From Nitrospinaceae bacterium (GTDB lineage Bacteria; Nitrospinota; Nitrospinia; Nitrospinales; VA-1), in NCBI GenBank assembly GCA_029261635.1, contig JAJDAW010000136.1:1-34979 (forward strand): DNA of 34,979 bases, in the 5' to 3' direction. Below, one piece after another: positions 34,960 to 34,979 of this stretch. Position numbers and translations under genes: made by a program. How positions within the stretch are numbered: the first letter of the stretch is position 1; each line of letters opens with the position of its first letter. The notes below the pieces were generated by a model that had not been told where the DNA came from, did no database searches, and saw only the letters and a program-made list of their open reading frames with translations.

Positions 34960-34979
34960 CTAGCCAATTTGTTCAGATA

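Overview
The window looks like a chromosomal segment of a Gram-negative (diderm) bacterium. It carries heptose and lipopolysaccharide precursor genes, lipoproteins with lipoboxes, a squalene-hopene cyclase and a GlnB/GlnA/GlnE nitrogen module. The base composition is moderately AT-rich and genes are densely packed. A Nitrospinota or deltaproteobacteria-like origin is my inference from gene content and protein style (citramalate pathway for isoleucine, archaeal-type phosphoglycerate-mutase homologue next to aspartate kinase). No rRNA marker is present to confirm it. I see no prophage, insertion sequence, CRISPR array, tRNA or rRNA.

Layout, left to right. (1) 1-4.8 kb: the tail of an unknown acidic protein, a DHH-family phosphoesterase, a GT4 glycosyltransferase, and two lipoproteins separated by a 339-bp spacer that carries a good sigma-54 type promoter. 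(2) 4.8-6.7 kb: squalene-hopene cyclase on the minus strand. (3) 6.9-13.4 kb, plus strand: rplM-rpsI with a strong promoter and a terminator, then argC-argJ-def-fmt, a UDP-glucuronate decarboxylase and radC. (4) 13.4-16.5 kb: ADP-heptose synthesis, with gmhA-hldE on plus and hldD convergent on minus. (5) 16.5-22 kb, minus strand: a metallo-beta-lactamase hydrolase, a DUF898/YjgN-like membrane protein, an M48 metallopeptidase, a GT-C membrane glycosyltransferase and hldD. The last three are joined by 4-nt ATGA overlaps. (6) 22.4-26.5 kb, plus strand: an ApgM-like protein, lysC and cimA, also joined by ATGA overlaps. (7) 26.9-29.7 kb: a chemoreceptor gene with two tandem PAS domains, split by a single in-frame amber codon. 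(8) 29.7-35 kb, minus strand: glnB, glnA and glnE, with a strong terminator between glnA and glnE.

The genes serve mainly housekeeping roles: translation (rplM, rpsI, def, fmt), arginine and aspartate-family/isoleucine biosynthesis, outer-envelope sugar synthesis, hopanoid synthesis and nitrogen control. The most unusual element is the full-length ApgM/iPGM-family protein co-translated with lysC and cimA. It keeps the family fold motifs but has lost the nucleophile and almost every metal ligand, so it looks like a pseudoenzyme that may have been recruited for aspartate-family amino-acid metabolism. Second is the chemoreceptor interrupted by one UAG codon, otherwise intact on both sides. Also notable are a sigma-54 promoter in front of a FlgO-like lipoprotein, and the translational coupling of a membrane-bound M48 protease with a GT-C enzyme and HldD.
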